Shown in pieces: positions 23,057 through 33,412 of a stretch of DNA of 64,000 nt. The stretch lies in assembly GCF_048564905.1 (NCBI RefSeq), contig NC_133007.1, positions 5,828,001 through 5,892,000 of the forward strand. Direction: 5' to 3'. The notes beneath the pieces were generated by a model. The model did not search any database, had not been told where the DNA came from, and saw only the letters and a program-made list of their open reading frames with translations. Each line of letters begins with the position of its first letter. The stretch's first letter is position 1. Position numbers and translations under genes: made by a program. The DNA comes from Vicugna pacos. Lineage: Eukaryota > Chordata > Mammalia > Artiodactyla > Camelidae.

Positions 23057-23460
23057 ACGGTTTCTTATTGTGGTGAAATGCACACAGCATAAAATGTACC
23101 ATTTTAACCATTTTGAGTTGTACCGTTCAGCGGCATTAAGTACATTTGCATTGTTGCGCAACCGTCACCCACTATCCATCTCCAGAACTTTTCCAACCTC
23201 TCAAACAGAAACTCTGTACCCATCAAACAACAATTTCTCATTCTCCCCTCCCTCCAGCCCCTGGCAACCATCATTCTACTTTCTGTCTTTACAGATCTGA
23301 CCACTCTAAGGACTTCATACAAGTGAAAATTGTATTTGTTCTTTTGAGATTGGTTTATTTCACTTAGCATGTTTTCAAGGTTCGTCCTTCTTGTAGTGTA
23401 TGCCAGACTTTCCTTCCTTTTTAAGGCTTAATAATATTCCATTGTATGTATACATTCAGA
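23057..23460 (-). mobile_element. Old L1 LINE 3' portion
   Basis: TATTGTGGTGAAATGCACAC, ATAAAATGTACCATTTTAAC, CTCCAGAACTTTTCCAACC, CCCTGGCAACCATCATTCTA, then TTTCACTTAGCATG and AATAATATTCCATTGTATG. This is the classic reverse L1M 3' UTR to ORF2 boundary. Confidence 0.9.
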
Positions 23461-24229
23461 TGTTATTTTAAATATATGTAAATATTTATGTTTCACCCCT
23501 GGCGTTTTCTGTATAATGCTGATTTTGGACCAGCAGCAGAGGGAAGAAGGCTACAAAGCTATTGTCCATAAAAGACCTGGAGACGGTGGATCAAAAATCC
23601 TACAGCCAAAACCGTCTGGTGGCTAACTTCTCTGGCTCTCTTTTGCTGACTCCGGAAGTTTTGAAAGGTTAGAATTTTTTTTTTTTAAGTAATGCCAAAC
23701 TTCAAAACCTGTTGATCTGTTTCCTTTGGTCCTTACCCCCAGAAGTAGGACCCAGCTTCCCTTGGAAGCAAGCTGACTCCTCTCTCTCAGGGCTGCATTT
23801 AACATCTGTTAGTGGGGAACAGAAGGGAATGTGCCTGTTTCTCAATTATTTTGTTTCCCTCATTCAAAACCCCCATTTGCATTAATCTAATCTAAGTGCG
23901 ATTTCTAGAGCAGACATTGTGCTACGTGCCTCTCCCCTCTTTTCCTTACTTGTCCAGGTTCTGGATAGTCTGGCTGCTCAGAGAGACTGTGGTCAGGACA
24001 TCTGTACAGAACAGAATTGTTAGAAATGAGACTGGAGCAGAAACAGGGCAATGAGTCCTCATGCCTATGTATCTGATGTCACTATACTCAATGATTCAGT
24101 GACAAACTCGGGCGTAGGAAGTGGTTTGGGTGGGAGATGTAGACAAGGTAGGACCCCTCCCAGGGGTGTCTGTGGGGGTCTAAGCTGTGGCTGTAGTTAG
24201 TGAGCCAGTCCAGCCCTGATCACTACTTA
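23461..24229. other. Unassigned stretch
   Basis: AT-rich start and a T run at about 23676-23685. No repeat or gene recognised. Confidence 0.45.
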
Positions 24230-24480
24230 CCAATGCTAACATACTAACATCATTGAACTCGTATGATGGGGCAGGCCATCTTAAATGCTCTAAGTGCATT
24301 CTCTCATTTAACCCTCAACCATAACCCTATGACCCATTCTATTATGATCCCCATTTTACCAGTGAGGACCAGTTGAGCAGTTTGTATGAAGCCATACAGC
24401 TAATAAATGGTAAAGCTGGGATTCCATCTGAGGTGAGAGGGACCAGAGCCTTCGCTCTTCCACACTCTTCCGTACTGCTC
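24230..24480 (-). mobile_element. MIR SINE, near full length
   Basis: Reverse MIR: AATGCTAACATACTAACATC, TAAGTGCATTCTCTCATTTA, ACCCTCAACCATAACCCTAT, TCCCCATTTTACCAGTGAGG, then CAGCTAATAAATGGTAAAGC and TGGGATTCCATCTGAGG. Confidence 0.9.
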
Positions 24481-24730
24481 TCATTTAATCCTTCGACTCG
24501 GAAGCCCAGCTTGTGGTCGGGCACAGTCCTGCAGAGGCCTCGGAAGGGTCTTATTGGACCAGTATCTCTGGAGAGTTACTACAGATGTTGCAAGTGCGCA
24601 GCAATACTCAGAAGAAACACTGCAGGTCTCTTCGTCGTCTCATCCGCAGGGCATTATCCAGTAGACGTAGCCTGAAGAGAGCCATTCCCACATTAGAAGC
24701 GTCATAATTACTTTTTTTTTTTTAAGATTG

Positions 24731-24914
24731 TAAGAAACATTTTATTACCTGTCCTGTTAACACTTCGCTGGCCACATCACAGAATAGGTATCTCCTGCTT
24801 TCACAGAAAGAACACCGTAGAGAACACAGTCAGCAACTGGTTTCTGAAAAACATTTGCTTACAAATCTTGTTAAACACTTCACTACGTGCATCACAGGAG
24901 GGTATCGCTCCATC
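24731..24914. repeat. Diverged direct repeat of about 65 bp inside the mRNA-like segment
   Basis: Copy 1 (24731-24798) and copy 2 (24845-24914) share the order AACATTT, a (C)TTGTTAACACTTC-type block (CTGTTAACACTTCGCT versus TTGTTAAACACTTCACT), CATCACAG, and GGTATC(G)CTCC. Spacing is about 114 bp. Origin unknown; it may be an old tandem duplication. Confidence 0.6.
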
Positions 24915-24939
24915 AAAATTACTTCTTAAAGCCCATCAA

Positions 24940-25030
24940 TTAACACTGACTTTTTGACTACTTACTAGATGGCCAGCATCATGCTGAACACTATAATGGA
25001 TGTGAAGAAACGTGACATGATCATTATTCT
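24940..25030 (-). mobile_element. L2-like short fragment
   Basis: TTGACTACTTACTAGATGGC, CAGCATCATGCTGAACACTA resembles the reverse L2 phrase 'tgagtacctactatgtgccaggcactgtgctaggcact'. Short and diverged. Confidence 0.4.
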
Positions 25031-25844
25031 TTGTTCAAAGCAGCCCCTGACCCATACAGGGTAATATAAAAATAAGGGTTTAGTTTTCCAACACGTAGTG
25101 GATGGTCCATTCAGGGGAATCTCTATACATTAACTTTTAATACATGATGGCAGCACATTTGCTCCACAAGTCACCACTCATCTTTGTCTCCAGAGCAGAG
25201 ATTCAATCACGTCCCACTTCTTCCGTACTGTGTATTTCTTCTCAGTCAGTTTTTTTTTAAGAACTAAAATATTCCTTTAAAGATTTCTTTCATTTCTTTG
25301 CCTTACATGGTGGGGAAACCAAGGGCCAGATGAGGCTCAAAGCAAAATATATTCACTGCACACAAAAATAAAAACAGCACCACTTAGAACTAATCAGCAC
25401 TGGAGAGGAAAGCAAGGTCAACACAAACGTTTCCTCCATTTCCAGCACGAGAGGGCTTCCTCCCAGCGTTCCGGTCATGCTCATTTCTGCTCACTTTCTG
25501 GTTCGTTTCATGTGACTTCCCCTGGGTCTTATTTGGGTTGTTGGAATCAGAAATGACAGCCAGTGAACCCACTTAAATCTAAGTCAAGCATTGCATGAAC
25601 CCTGCTGTTCTTAGAGCCCCTGGATTCCTTTTGGAAGACGGAATGGAGCACGCATTTCACTAGGAGGAGACCTAGAACCTCCTTCTTTTGAAAAATTTTA
25701 GTGTCAGCTGAGAGGTGCTGAAGGATACTTGGCAGCTCCGAATGGCCGGAGGAGTACACCACGCCCTGTAGCCTGAATCCAGCTATATGCTTGGAAGTGT
25801 GTTTACCCCATGGCCTGGGCTATATTCCAGTCTAGGTGATCCCT

Positions 25845-25985
25845 GAGAACAGTGTTTCTATAATGGATGTCCAGCATTCATCAAAACCCGCACAGACTCG
25901 GGTGCTTGTGAAAAAGGCAGATTCTGGAAATCCACTGAAGTCTTAATGACTCCTAAACTTGGAGTTGACTTGCTTTAACATTCTC
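25845..25985 (-). mobile_element. Possible MER5A-like hAT relic
   Basis: ACAGTGTTTCTATAATGG, TGTCCAGCATTCATCAAAAC, GGGTGCTTGTGAAAAAGGCA, GATTCTGGAAATCCACTGAA follows the reverse MER5A order with many changes. Confidence 0.45.
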
Positions 25986-26155
25986 AGGCTGCCTTTTCCT
26001 TTCCCTTAATCTGTCAGCCACTGAAAAAGAACAGAGGGACTTCAGCCAGCTCGGACTTGAGAACAATTTCGGGCAACAGAGCATCCCTTCCAGCAGGCAA
26101 GACTGATGGCTAGGGAAGGGCCAAGAGGAAGCAATGACCAGTGGCCTTTAGCTAT

Positions 26156-26232
26156 AAAAAAAAAAAAAAAGCCTCGGGCAAGTGCCAGAGCTAGAAGCAA
26201 AGTCAGGCTCAAAAAAAAAAAAAAAAAAAAAA
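26156..26232. repeat. Two poly(A) tracts 40 bp apart
   Basis: A runs at 26156-26170 (15) and 26211-26232 (22) flank a 40-base unique piece starting GCCTCGGGCAAGTGCCAGAG. I recognise no retroelement body upstream of either run. Confidence 0.85.
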
Positions 26233-27119
26233 CCACGAAAAACAAAAAACACAGCCTGATTATATCTTTGCCCAGACATTTACTAGTTTTTCATTCTCAG
26301 ACTTAATGGGAAAATCAGATTTCATCTTCCCACCCTCAACACCCACTTCGATATCCATTCCCCTTCCAGCACCTCTTGTCCAACCTGTACTTTACCCAAA
26401 GTAATCAAATGGAAAGTTTAGCCCAGAAAGAGAAGGGATGGGGAGCTGCTGGGGGACCAGTTGGTTGCCATGGGAACCCCGCCAGCTGCAGGGTCTGAAT
26501 GGTTTTCTGTTTGCTGACGTCCAGTTCTCTAGGGCAGGCCCTGGCATCAGCAGGGGCCTGGGCACCGCATCCTGTGTGTCCCATTTCCGGCATCCGGCTG
26601 GTGGCATACGCCCCACCAGGTCTCCTGGTAGCAGACTGGGTGTCCGGGGCTGAATGCTTTCTCCTGACCTCTTGTCCTGCTGCCGCTGCTCTCCCCAGCT
26701 GGGAAGTGAAGGGAAGCAGAGGGTGTTTCCCAACTCTTTGAAGAGAGAGTCCTTGTTTTCGCTTGCATTTTATTCTTTCTTCCCTTGTCATCCAAACACG
26801 GGCCATTGGCCAGTTGCCTGTCTCCCTGCTGGCCAGCTGTCCTTGCCAGCCTCGGCTCTGAATTCCTACTTATCTCACAGGGACTGCAGAGTTTGTTTTT
26901 GTCCAGCTTGGTACACTGGGTGAGCTGCTGTCTCTAGTTTGCTGTCTGAAATTTTGCCTCCAGCCACTGATGAGAAAGGCTCAAACAATGACCATCCAAA
27001 TGATTCCGGGAGATGATCGATGGTTTTGGTCTATTCGAAAGGTTTATTAGACCCACTTAGGAATGACAGAGGCCTCTAGGAGCCTAACTCATGCCATGTA
27101 GGGAGTTTACGCCCCCACG
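26233..27119. other. Unassigned stretch
   Basis: GC-moderate to GC-rich DNA at 26440-26920. Frames of 113 and 133 codons on the minus strand and 80-89 on the plus strand overlap, so none is favoured. No domain seen. Confidence 0.4.
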
Positions 27120-27705
27120 CCGTGGGCTGCCGTGTTCATGTACCAATCCCTCCCCCTGCCACTGTTTTCCCATTTGTGGCCTTTTACCTGGGCTACCCCT
27201 GCTTGGAAAGTCCTTGCCACCCACTTCTATTTTGGCTTACCGAGCCCTGGATGTACCAGCCCCTGCTCTCCCCCCTAGCAGGACAGTATGCCCCTCTCCT
27301 TTTCATATTCTCCTTGCACCAGACAAAAAGGCCTTTTTGTAGTTACTATACGGACTTGGCCATGTTCTACTGCAGGACCTTTGCACATCCAGGCCCCCCA
27401 GTCTAGCAGCTCTTACCTGGCTTCCCATGATTAATTCCTTCTTATCTTTCAGGTCCTATCTAACATCAGCTCTCCAGGGAGGTCTTTCTTGATCACTCTA
27501 ATGTGCCCCGTCCTGTTCTCTATATCAGCATCCTTCTCCTTTCTCCCTAGCATGTCACACTTTGGAATTATTTGTTTATTTTTTATTGTCTTACTCCTGA
27601 CCACACTGTGAGGGCAGTGAGACAGGGATTTTGCATACTTCTGTCAACTCTGAATTTCGGATGCCTTCTTATGCTGCCTGGTGCAATTTTTACTGAATAA
27701 ATGAA
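27120..27705 (+). mobile_element. L2 LINE 3' portion
   Basis: CTACTGCAGGACCTTTGCAC, then TCTTTCAGGTCCTATCTAAC, CAGGGAGGTCTTTCTTGATC, ACTGTGAGGGCAGTGAGACA, and CTGGTGCAATTTTTACTGAA, TAAATGAAAG. This is the full L2 3' order, so most of the region is one old L2 end. Confidence 0.85.
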
Positions 27706-27714
27706 AGTAGCCAT

Positions 27715-28025
27715 TTCTACCCACCCTTCCAAGTTCCACCTGGTAGTCAATCGCCTCCTTGTGCAAATCTTTCCTGACTACCTCTCCACAGGCTCACCTC
27801 CCAGGTCTTTGTGGGGTGTCTGCCCTGAGTGTTTCCCTGCACCCCAGGTCTACCTCTCCGTGTTGCATAATGGTTCCTGCTAGACTGTCCTCTTCTTCAA
27901 GCAGATGGTCAGTTTTACAAGGGAATAATTATCACTTTCATTTCTAGAAAAATACCTGACACATAGAGATTGCCTAACCTAACCGATATTGGTTAAATGA
28001 ATGAATGAATGAATAAATAAATGAC
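27715..28025 (+). mobile_element. L2 LINE 3' end, second copy
   Basis: AATCTTTCCTGACTACCTCT, GTTCCTGCTAGACTGTCCTC, TTCTTCAAGCAGATGGTCAG, then CACATAGAGATTGCCTAACC and a terminal AATGAATGAATGAATGAATA repeat. It lies in tandem with the previous L2. Confidence 0.8.
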
Positions 28026-28064
28026 TAGGTAATCTTAGGAGATGTATAGAAAACTTGGAGTGGA

Positions 28065-28205
28065 GAGGGGAGGGTAGAGCTCACTGGTAGAGTGCATACT
28101 TAACATGCATGAGATCCTGGGTTCAGTCCAGTATCTCCATTAGATAAACAAACAAACAAACAAACCCATTACCTCCCCTGCCTGCCCCGCCACCCCTCGC
28201 AAGAA
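28065..28205 (+). mobile_element. Camelid tRNA-derived SINE (Vic-1 type), copy 3
   Basis: AGGGTAGAGCTCACTGGTAG (A-box region), GAGATCCTGGGTTCAGTCCA (B-box region), GTATCTCCATTAGATAAACA, then CATTACCTCCCCTGCC and an A tail. It is bracketed by a perfect 15-bp target duplication AAAACTTGGAGTGGA at 28050-28064 and 28206-28220, so its boundaries are exact. The intact duplication suggests a fairly recent camelid-lineage insertion. Confidence 0.97.
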
Positions 28206-28454
28206 AAAACTTGGAGTGGAACTACTACCTACTTCAAAAAGAGACAAAGATCAGTCTCAGAAAAAAATTTTATGCAATTTGGTTCTCATGTTTCCAGGTC
28301 CTGCATTTTACCTGGAGATACCCCAGGAACCTAAGCAAGTGAAGATCTGGTAAGGTCTTAAAGATAAAACAAACCAAGGAGTCCCAACCCTTACAACTGA
28401 GATGTTCCTGTCATTAAAGGACTTTATGACACTCATTCCCAAATGAAATGAAAC

Positions 28455-28565
28455 ATGAGATGGGGGGTGAATTTCAGACATCTCTTTGGACCTCAGTTTC
28501 CTCATCTGTAATAAGAAGGATGGATGTGATCATCTCTCAAGTATCTTCTAGCTTTAGCATTTTAT
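28455..28565 (+). mobile_element. MIR-like SINE fragment
   Basis: TTTGGACCTCAGTTTCCTCA, TCTGTAATAAGAAGG, then ATCATCTCTCAAGTATCTTC, TAGCTTTAGCATTTTATG. The end matches a MIR-family variant. Confidence 0.6.
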
Positions 28566-29055
28566 GATTAAAAAAAAATCAAGGTCACTGACACTGATCT
28601 TTGAATGCTTTGAAAAGTTTCCAGTATCTTGGGAGCTCACTGGGGGCGCTCTAGGGTTGAAGAGAACCCTGCTGGAAGCCTCAGCTCTGGGCATCTCAGG
28701 ATTGATGCCCTCTCCCAGAGCAGACAAGGGCGACCTTCTTTCCCACATCATCATATGAGTTGTGGCTCCAAAGATTGTGGGCAAAGAGCACAGTGTGGGG
28801 CCAAGTGCATGCAGGGGAAAAGAGAGACTCTCAATTATGTGGCCCCATTGTTCCAGCAAAGAGTGATGCTGAGGGGGGCCAGGGGCAGGCGTGGCTGCTT
28901 CAGAGAGCACATGATGTGTGTGTGGCTGGGAGGGAGGAAGATGACTTGAGGGGTGAAGAAAAAGTGGACAAAAGTTAAAACAAGCTGAGAGGAAGGACTA
29001 TTTAGACAAAGAAAGTAAGAATAATAGGCAGCTAGTCAACTGCAGCAGAAAGCTC
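28566..29055. other. Unassigned stretch
   Basis: Open frames of up to 118 codons exist on both strands at 28554-28949 with no recognisable family. No repeat seen. Confidence 0.4.
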
Positions 29056-29205
29056 ATGAGCCCAGCAGTCAAAAGACTATATTTAGCTCATGTTGGCCAC
29101 TAACTGGCTGTGTAAAGTTGAGCAAAGCTCTAAGCATCTCTGGGCCTCAGTTTCTGAATCTGCAAAATGTAACAGATAACACCCTCCACACAACACTGGT
29201 CTATT
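29056..29205 (+). mobile_element. MIR SINE fragment
   Basis: GCCACTAACTGGCTGTGTAA, AGTTGAGCAAAGCTCTAAGC, ATCTCTGGGCCTCAGTTTCT, then GAATCTGCAAAATGTAACAG. Confidence 0.8.
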
Positions 29206-30213
29206 TTTTCAGAGTAAAATAAGCTTATGGAAATGGAAGGGCTTGAAAAGAATTTTTTAAAAAATGAATGAAAGCAGAAATGATTGGGTTAGAGGGGTTC
29301 AGAGCAATTATGGAATAATACAGCAAAAAAAAAAATGCTACCACATTAAAGAAAGACTACCAGGAATTTATAACTCACAAGGAAATGGATCAAAGAGGTC
29401 AGGGAAAGGTTCCTCCCCCTCCAAAGGCTTGGTCATATTTTTCCAATTGTTTAAAAGAGAAAAATTAATAAATGTTATCTTTACTTTACCCAAAGGTGAC
29501 TTACAGGAATTGAAAGGGTTGGGCCAGGATGAGGGGTCGATGGATCAAAACATGCCTTTGATGGAGCTACATCCCAGGTAATTACAGTCCTGGAAAGGTT
29601 TCCTAAATTGAAGGTCCTGGGGTGGGCTGCCCCTCAGTCATCCAGATACCCAGCCAGGGCAAGAGGAAAATCAACCAACCAGCCAACCAACCAGCCAAAT
29701 TCAAATCCAGAGCCGGACATGACAGTCAACGGAGGATGCACGTCAAGTTACAGGCTTTGAAAGAGGTTAAATAAGCTAACCACCAGATAAGAGCAGAACT
29801 TTAAAGACAAGAAAGGGATAGTAAGAGCAGACAGCTGCTAGTTTACGTCCTCATTTCCATTAAGGCCCAAACCCAATTCCTCCCACGGGATACTGGGTCA
29901 ATCTTCTCAAGTTTTTCATGCCCCTCTTCAGAGCGCCTTCTTCCATGGGGTACCACTTCTAACCCTGGCCTTTGTCTAGTATCCTACCCTCTAGGATGTC
30001 CTGCTTTATTCCAAGTCCCTGTGCAAGGCCTGCCTGACTTTCCTTTCTGCTGCAGCATCTCCATCAGGGCTCTGTTTTGTTGGCTGCTCCCCTGAACCTC
30101 CACTGTCCAGCCCCCATCTCTTTGGATTGGGGCTTGCTAAGTGAAGCTAGCCAAGCCCTGGTTATATGCAAATGGCGCAGCCAGCCCTCTCGAGCCAGCT
30201 CTGATGCTTCCTC
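29206..30213. other. Unassigned stretch with a short CCAA/CCAG repeat
   Basis: AACCAACCAGCCAACCAACC-type repeat at about 29673-29697. Upstream is a 105-codon plus frame (29264-29581) rich in K and S, without a recognised domain. The rest is unassigned. Confidence 0.4.
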
Positions 30214-30214
30214 T

Positions 30215-30547
30215 TTGGGGCCTGCAAGCTTCTCCTGTAACGAACCCAATTGCAAATATTCAGGCCTTGCAGGTCATATGTCTGTGTCACAACTACTCAA
30301 CTCTGCTGTTGTACCAAAAAAGCCACAGACAATATGTCAACAAGCGGGAATGGCTATGTTCCAATGAACATTTACTTGTAGATCTGAAATTTAAATTTCA
30401 TATAGTTTTCATGTATCATGAAATATTTTTCTTTGGACTTTTTTCGTTCTATAACTAAACATATAAAAACCACTCTTGGCTAATCGGCCATACAAAAAAC
30501 AAGCAGCAGACAAGATGTGGTCCATGGACATGGTTTGCAGGCCCCTG
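30215..30547 (+). mobile_element. hAT (Charlie-type) non-autonomous element with matching ends
   Basis: An 11-bp perfect terminal inverted repeat is visible: GGGGCCTGCAA at 30217-30227 and TTGCAGGCCCC at 30535-30545. Between are AATATTCAGGCCTTGCAGGT, CAACTACTCAACTCTGCTGT, GAATGGCTATGTTCCAATGA, AAAAACCACTCTTGGC, and GGTCCATGGACATGGTTTGC, the order of a CAGGGGTCGGCAAAC-type Charlie element. No transposase. Essentially full length for a short element. Confidence 0.85.
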
Positions 30548-30552
30548 CTCTA

Positions 30553-30827
30553 TAGCTGCACATTCACGGATGGCTATTGGGTACTCACGATGTGGTCGAT
30601 CTGTACTGAAATGTGCTGAAGTGTAAAACACACCCAGATTTCCAAGACTTAGTACCAAAAAGGAATATAAAATCTCTCAATAATTTTATATTGATTGTAT
30701 GTTGAAATGATAGCATTTGAGGGGTTAAATAAAATTAATTATTAATTTTACTTTTTGAAATACGGCTACCTAGATATTGACACTTGAACATGTGGCTGGT
30801 AGTCCGTCTTTGTTGGATGGCAGAGCT
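30553..30827 (-). mobile_element. Second hAT relic, directly adjoining
   Basis: TGGCTATTGGGTACTCACG, TACTGAAATGTGCTGAAGTG, AAACACACCCAGATTTCC, AAGACTTAGTACC, TTGAAATACGGCTACC and TGTGGCTGGTAGTCC. It is the same family as 326-654 and lies only about 5 bp from the previous element. Confidence 0.8.
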
Positions 30828-30839
30828 CCCCAGGCACTG

Positions 30840-31000
30840 CCTGGGCCTCTGCTGAATGACCTCTTAGGCTAACTGAGCACCCGTGGAGATAACCAGGTCC
30901 ACCTCTCACTTCACGAATGATGATCTGAGCGGTAAAATACTTTCTCAAAATCTCACAGTTGGTCGGACAAGGACCTTGGTCTTTCTGTGCCATCAGCCCT
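30840..31000 (-). mobile_element. Possible MIR SINE fragment
   Basis: Reverse MIR-like: CTCACTTCACGAATGATGAT, CTGAGCGGTAAAATACTTTC, TCAAAATCTCACAGTTGGTC. Diverged. Confidence 0.45.
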
Positions 31001-31184
31001 TGGCATTTCCTTTACACATTCTGGCCCAGGCAAGGAGCTCTGGTGTTGAGCAGGGTGGAGGCAGGGCCCTGTGCTGACCCCACAACTAACGAAAAGTAAG
31101 CACCTTTCTGTTCTGTCAGCCCTGGATGTTGAGATAACCCCCTCACAATCTTTCTCCGTTATCATTTTCAATTTTTTTTTCTCA

Positions 31185-31350
31185 AAGTCTGGTCCCAGGA
31201 CCACCGATCAGAATCCTAGAAGGGCATTTTTAAAAATACAGACTAGAGGCCTCAGCCCCAGAGATGCTGAATTAGTGGATCTGAGGTGGGGCCTTGGGGT
31301 CTGTATTCTGACAAAAGCCCCCTGGGCAATTCCTTTTGCACATTAACCTT
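31185..31350 (-). mobile_element. MER5A-like hAT relic
   Basis: AAAGTCTGGTCCCAGGACCA, CCGATCAGAATCC, CCTCAGCCCCAGAGATGCTG, AATTAGTGGATCTGAGGTGG, then CCCCCTGGGCAATTCC. Reverse MER5A order. Confidence 0.75.
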
Positions 31351-32329
31351 TGGGTTCTGCTGCTTCTGGAGTGGTTTTGGAATCCTGATTTATATGACAC
31401 AGGGAAATTTCTTCTCTGTGGTAAGAAGATAGACTAGAAATTAAAATGAGTTGAAAGCCCTTATTTTACAAGTACTATGATCACCTCAAAAGAAGGTTTA
31501 ACACAGGTAACATCACATGATTGCGGCTTAGCCATTAGACAATCATTTCTTTTTCTATTTGGCACACTCTCAGATCACTCTAAAAGGAGCAATTTTTGAT
31601 CTGAAAGGCAGCTCCTAGGACTCTAAATTCCTTGCAGATTGCGCCTTTCAATATTCTGTACATGAGCTGCACGTGGGGACACAACACTCTGAATACTATT
31701 AGTCGGACTATTCATGGTGTATGTGCAGGGAGAGCAGGTTTAGCCAGTACACATCGGTGTTGTCTCCATGGCTGATGGTTCTGCGTTCCAACATTAGCCA
31801 GAGATTCAGGCCGGCTCACTGCCGAGTTTAAGTTTGGGGGGATACCAATTAGGATGTTCAATTCCTTTGGCCACCAAAGTGCCTGTAATTTTGAGATTTT
31901 GCTGGTAGTAACGGCATAAGAAATGAATGATAATATCTGTGTAAGACATAATTTGAAAGAGTGCTCAGTGCAATATTCATCACGTATGTAAAGTATATTC
32001 AGATTAAAGGTAAGCAAAGTAATACATTTACAAGAGGAAAAGCTGCACTCCATTTTGAAAAAACAAGCACAGAGCTCCCAATTCTGACCCAGGAAAGGTC
32101 TCAGCGTTTCCAAGAACACTTCGATTCAATGGGCCGTTGAAATTTTAAATGACTGATAAAATGTTGGAGATTGTCAGATGCGAACTAAGAACCTTTTGTC
32201 TTAGCCGGGTATAAACCCACAGCCACCTAGCACGTGGAATGCTTCAGGCAGCTGGGCTATCAAATCTGATAAAGAGAAATGTTCCAGAAAAGACATCAAG
32301 TGAAACCACTGATTTATAGATGCATACAT
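31351..32329. other. Unassigned stretch
   Basis: A 135-codon minus-strand frame spans 31712-32119. It is the best frame in this part, but it is AT-biased, lacks a recognised motif and has no splice support. Confidence 0.4.
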
Positions 32330-32720
32330 GCATTGAACCAATACATGAGTATCTAATTGCTTAAAAGTTCCTAGGAAATTGATACGGACCCTGCCCTCAA
32401 GTGGCGATAATCTAAAAGGAGAAATATGGAATGTTTAGTGTAACCAAAATCCAAGAGAGAAACAGAGGAGTCCCATATGAAAGACTGAAGGGTATGCAGT
32501 TCTGTGGTTATTTCACACAGGAGTGAAATCACTTCCATCTGGGGGCGTTAAAAAAATACTTCAGGGAGGAGGGTCATCTTGGAGCCAGCCGTCAGGTAGA
32601 GATTTTGGCTGTGAGGAAATGAGGAACAGGTGGGGGAAGGGAAGGGCGCTTCAGTTTGAAGGGCCGTGGGAACCTGCAGGCCTAGGCGGGGAATAGCCCG
32701 GAGCTGTTGGTTTGCCTGGA
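32330..32720 (-). mobile_element. L2 LINE 3' portion
   Basis: CAATACATGAGTATCTAATT, GATACGGACCCTGCCCTCAA, GTGGCGATAATCTAAAAGG, then a GAGGGTCATCTTGGAGCCAG, CGTCAGGTAGAG continuation and GGGAAGGGCGCTTCAG. Reverse L2, diverged. Confidence 0.6.
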
Positions 32721-33160
32721 GCACGGGGTCAGGAGGAGACGTGTGAGAGCTGCCTTACAAAAACACTGGAAAACATGACTTTTGGGGCCTGGGAAGATGA
32801 GCCCTTAAAACATGATATAATAAATCTAAAGAAAATCAGAAGTTTCTATGAGGGGGCAAAAATTGGAATTTACAAATCTTGGCATACTCGAAGTAAGGAC
32901 TTCTTTAGACTGGAGATAGGAGCATTCGTTCAAATAAGAGGAAGCACATAGAGGCAAGTCTGATTAAAACCATTCTACTCAAGATATTGTGCAAGCAGAA
33001 GATTGAGATTCAGGAGGAATTTAATTAACTTACAGATAATAAAATTGCCATGGCTGCTGAGAGAACTAAACAGTAGAGCCCAGTTCCAATCTTACATGGT
33101 TAGTTCCTTCCAAAGAATATGATTCTTTCCCTAAAAGGCCTCCGCCCCAGAGTTAAAATT
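32721..33160. other. Unassigned stretch
   Basis: A K-rich 79-codon plus frame from 32712 has no recognised domain. No repeat seen. Confidence 0.4.
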
Positions 33161-33164
33161 ATCA

Positions 33165-33395
33165 GTTAAAAGCTTGGGTTTGGGCTTCAGACAGCTCTGG
33201 GTTCAAGCTCTGTCCTGTAGCATGCCAGACGTGTGACTTTGGGCAAATTACTTTGTCTCCTTGGGTTCCAGATTCATCTGTAAAATGGTGGAAATGGACT
33301 GTGACAAGAACAGCCACTTTAAGTAAGAAAACGCTTGAGAAGGGCTTAACAGAACGCAGCACTGTGGAGTAGAAGTTGGCTGTTAATAGCTACTG
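33165..33395 (+). mobile_element. MIR SINE, near full length
   Basis: TTAAAAGCTTGGGTTTGGGC, CAGCTCTGGGTTCAAGCTCT, GTGTGACTTTGGGCAAATTA, CATCTGTAAAATGGTGGAAA, then GAAGTTGGCTGTTAATAGCT. Confidence 0.85.
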
Positions 33396-33412
33396 TTGCC
33401 AGTGGATGTAAC

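Larger units (their letters stand above)
24712..25780 (-). pseudogene. mRNA-like 3' segment: retrocopy or terminal exon, gene unidentified
   Basis: Read on the minus strand, the segment ends in a 12-base A tract (plus-strand T run 24712-24723). This is preceded by AATAAA (TTTATT at 24741-24746) with 17 bases between, the arrangement of a polyadenylated transcript copied into DNA. Upstream lies about 640 bp of AT-rich 3' UTR-like sequence. Beyond that are two frames: 25762-25547 (71 codons, MVYSSGHSELPSILQHLSAD start) and 25572-25390 (60 codons, containing NPNKTQGKSHETNQKVS). They overlap in different frames, as a decayed coding end might. I do not recognise the protein. An L2-like piece (24940-25030) lies in the UTR part. 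No target duplication was found for the flank GTAATTATGACGCTTC, so a real terminal exon beside a genomic A tract remains possible. The 5' limit is uncertain. Confidence 0.35.

Noticed and set aside
28630-28665. CTCF-like CACTGGGGGCGCTC
   Set aside because: The 5' half of the core does not fit; only the GGGGGCGC part matches.
32530-32560. Possible second CTCF site (CCATCTGGGGGCGT)
   Set aside because: It has two or three core mismatches and lies inside an L2 relic. Too weak to list.
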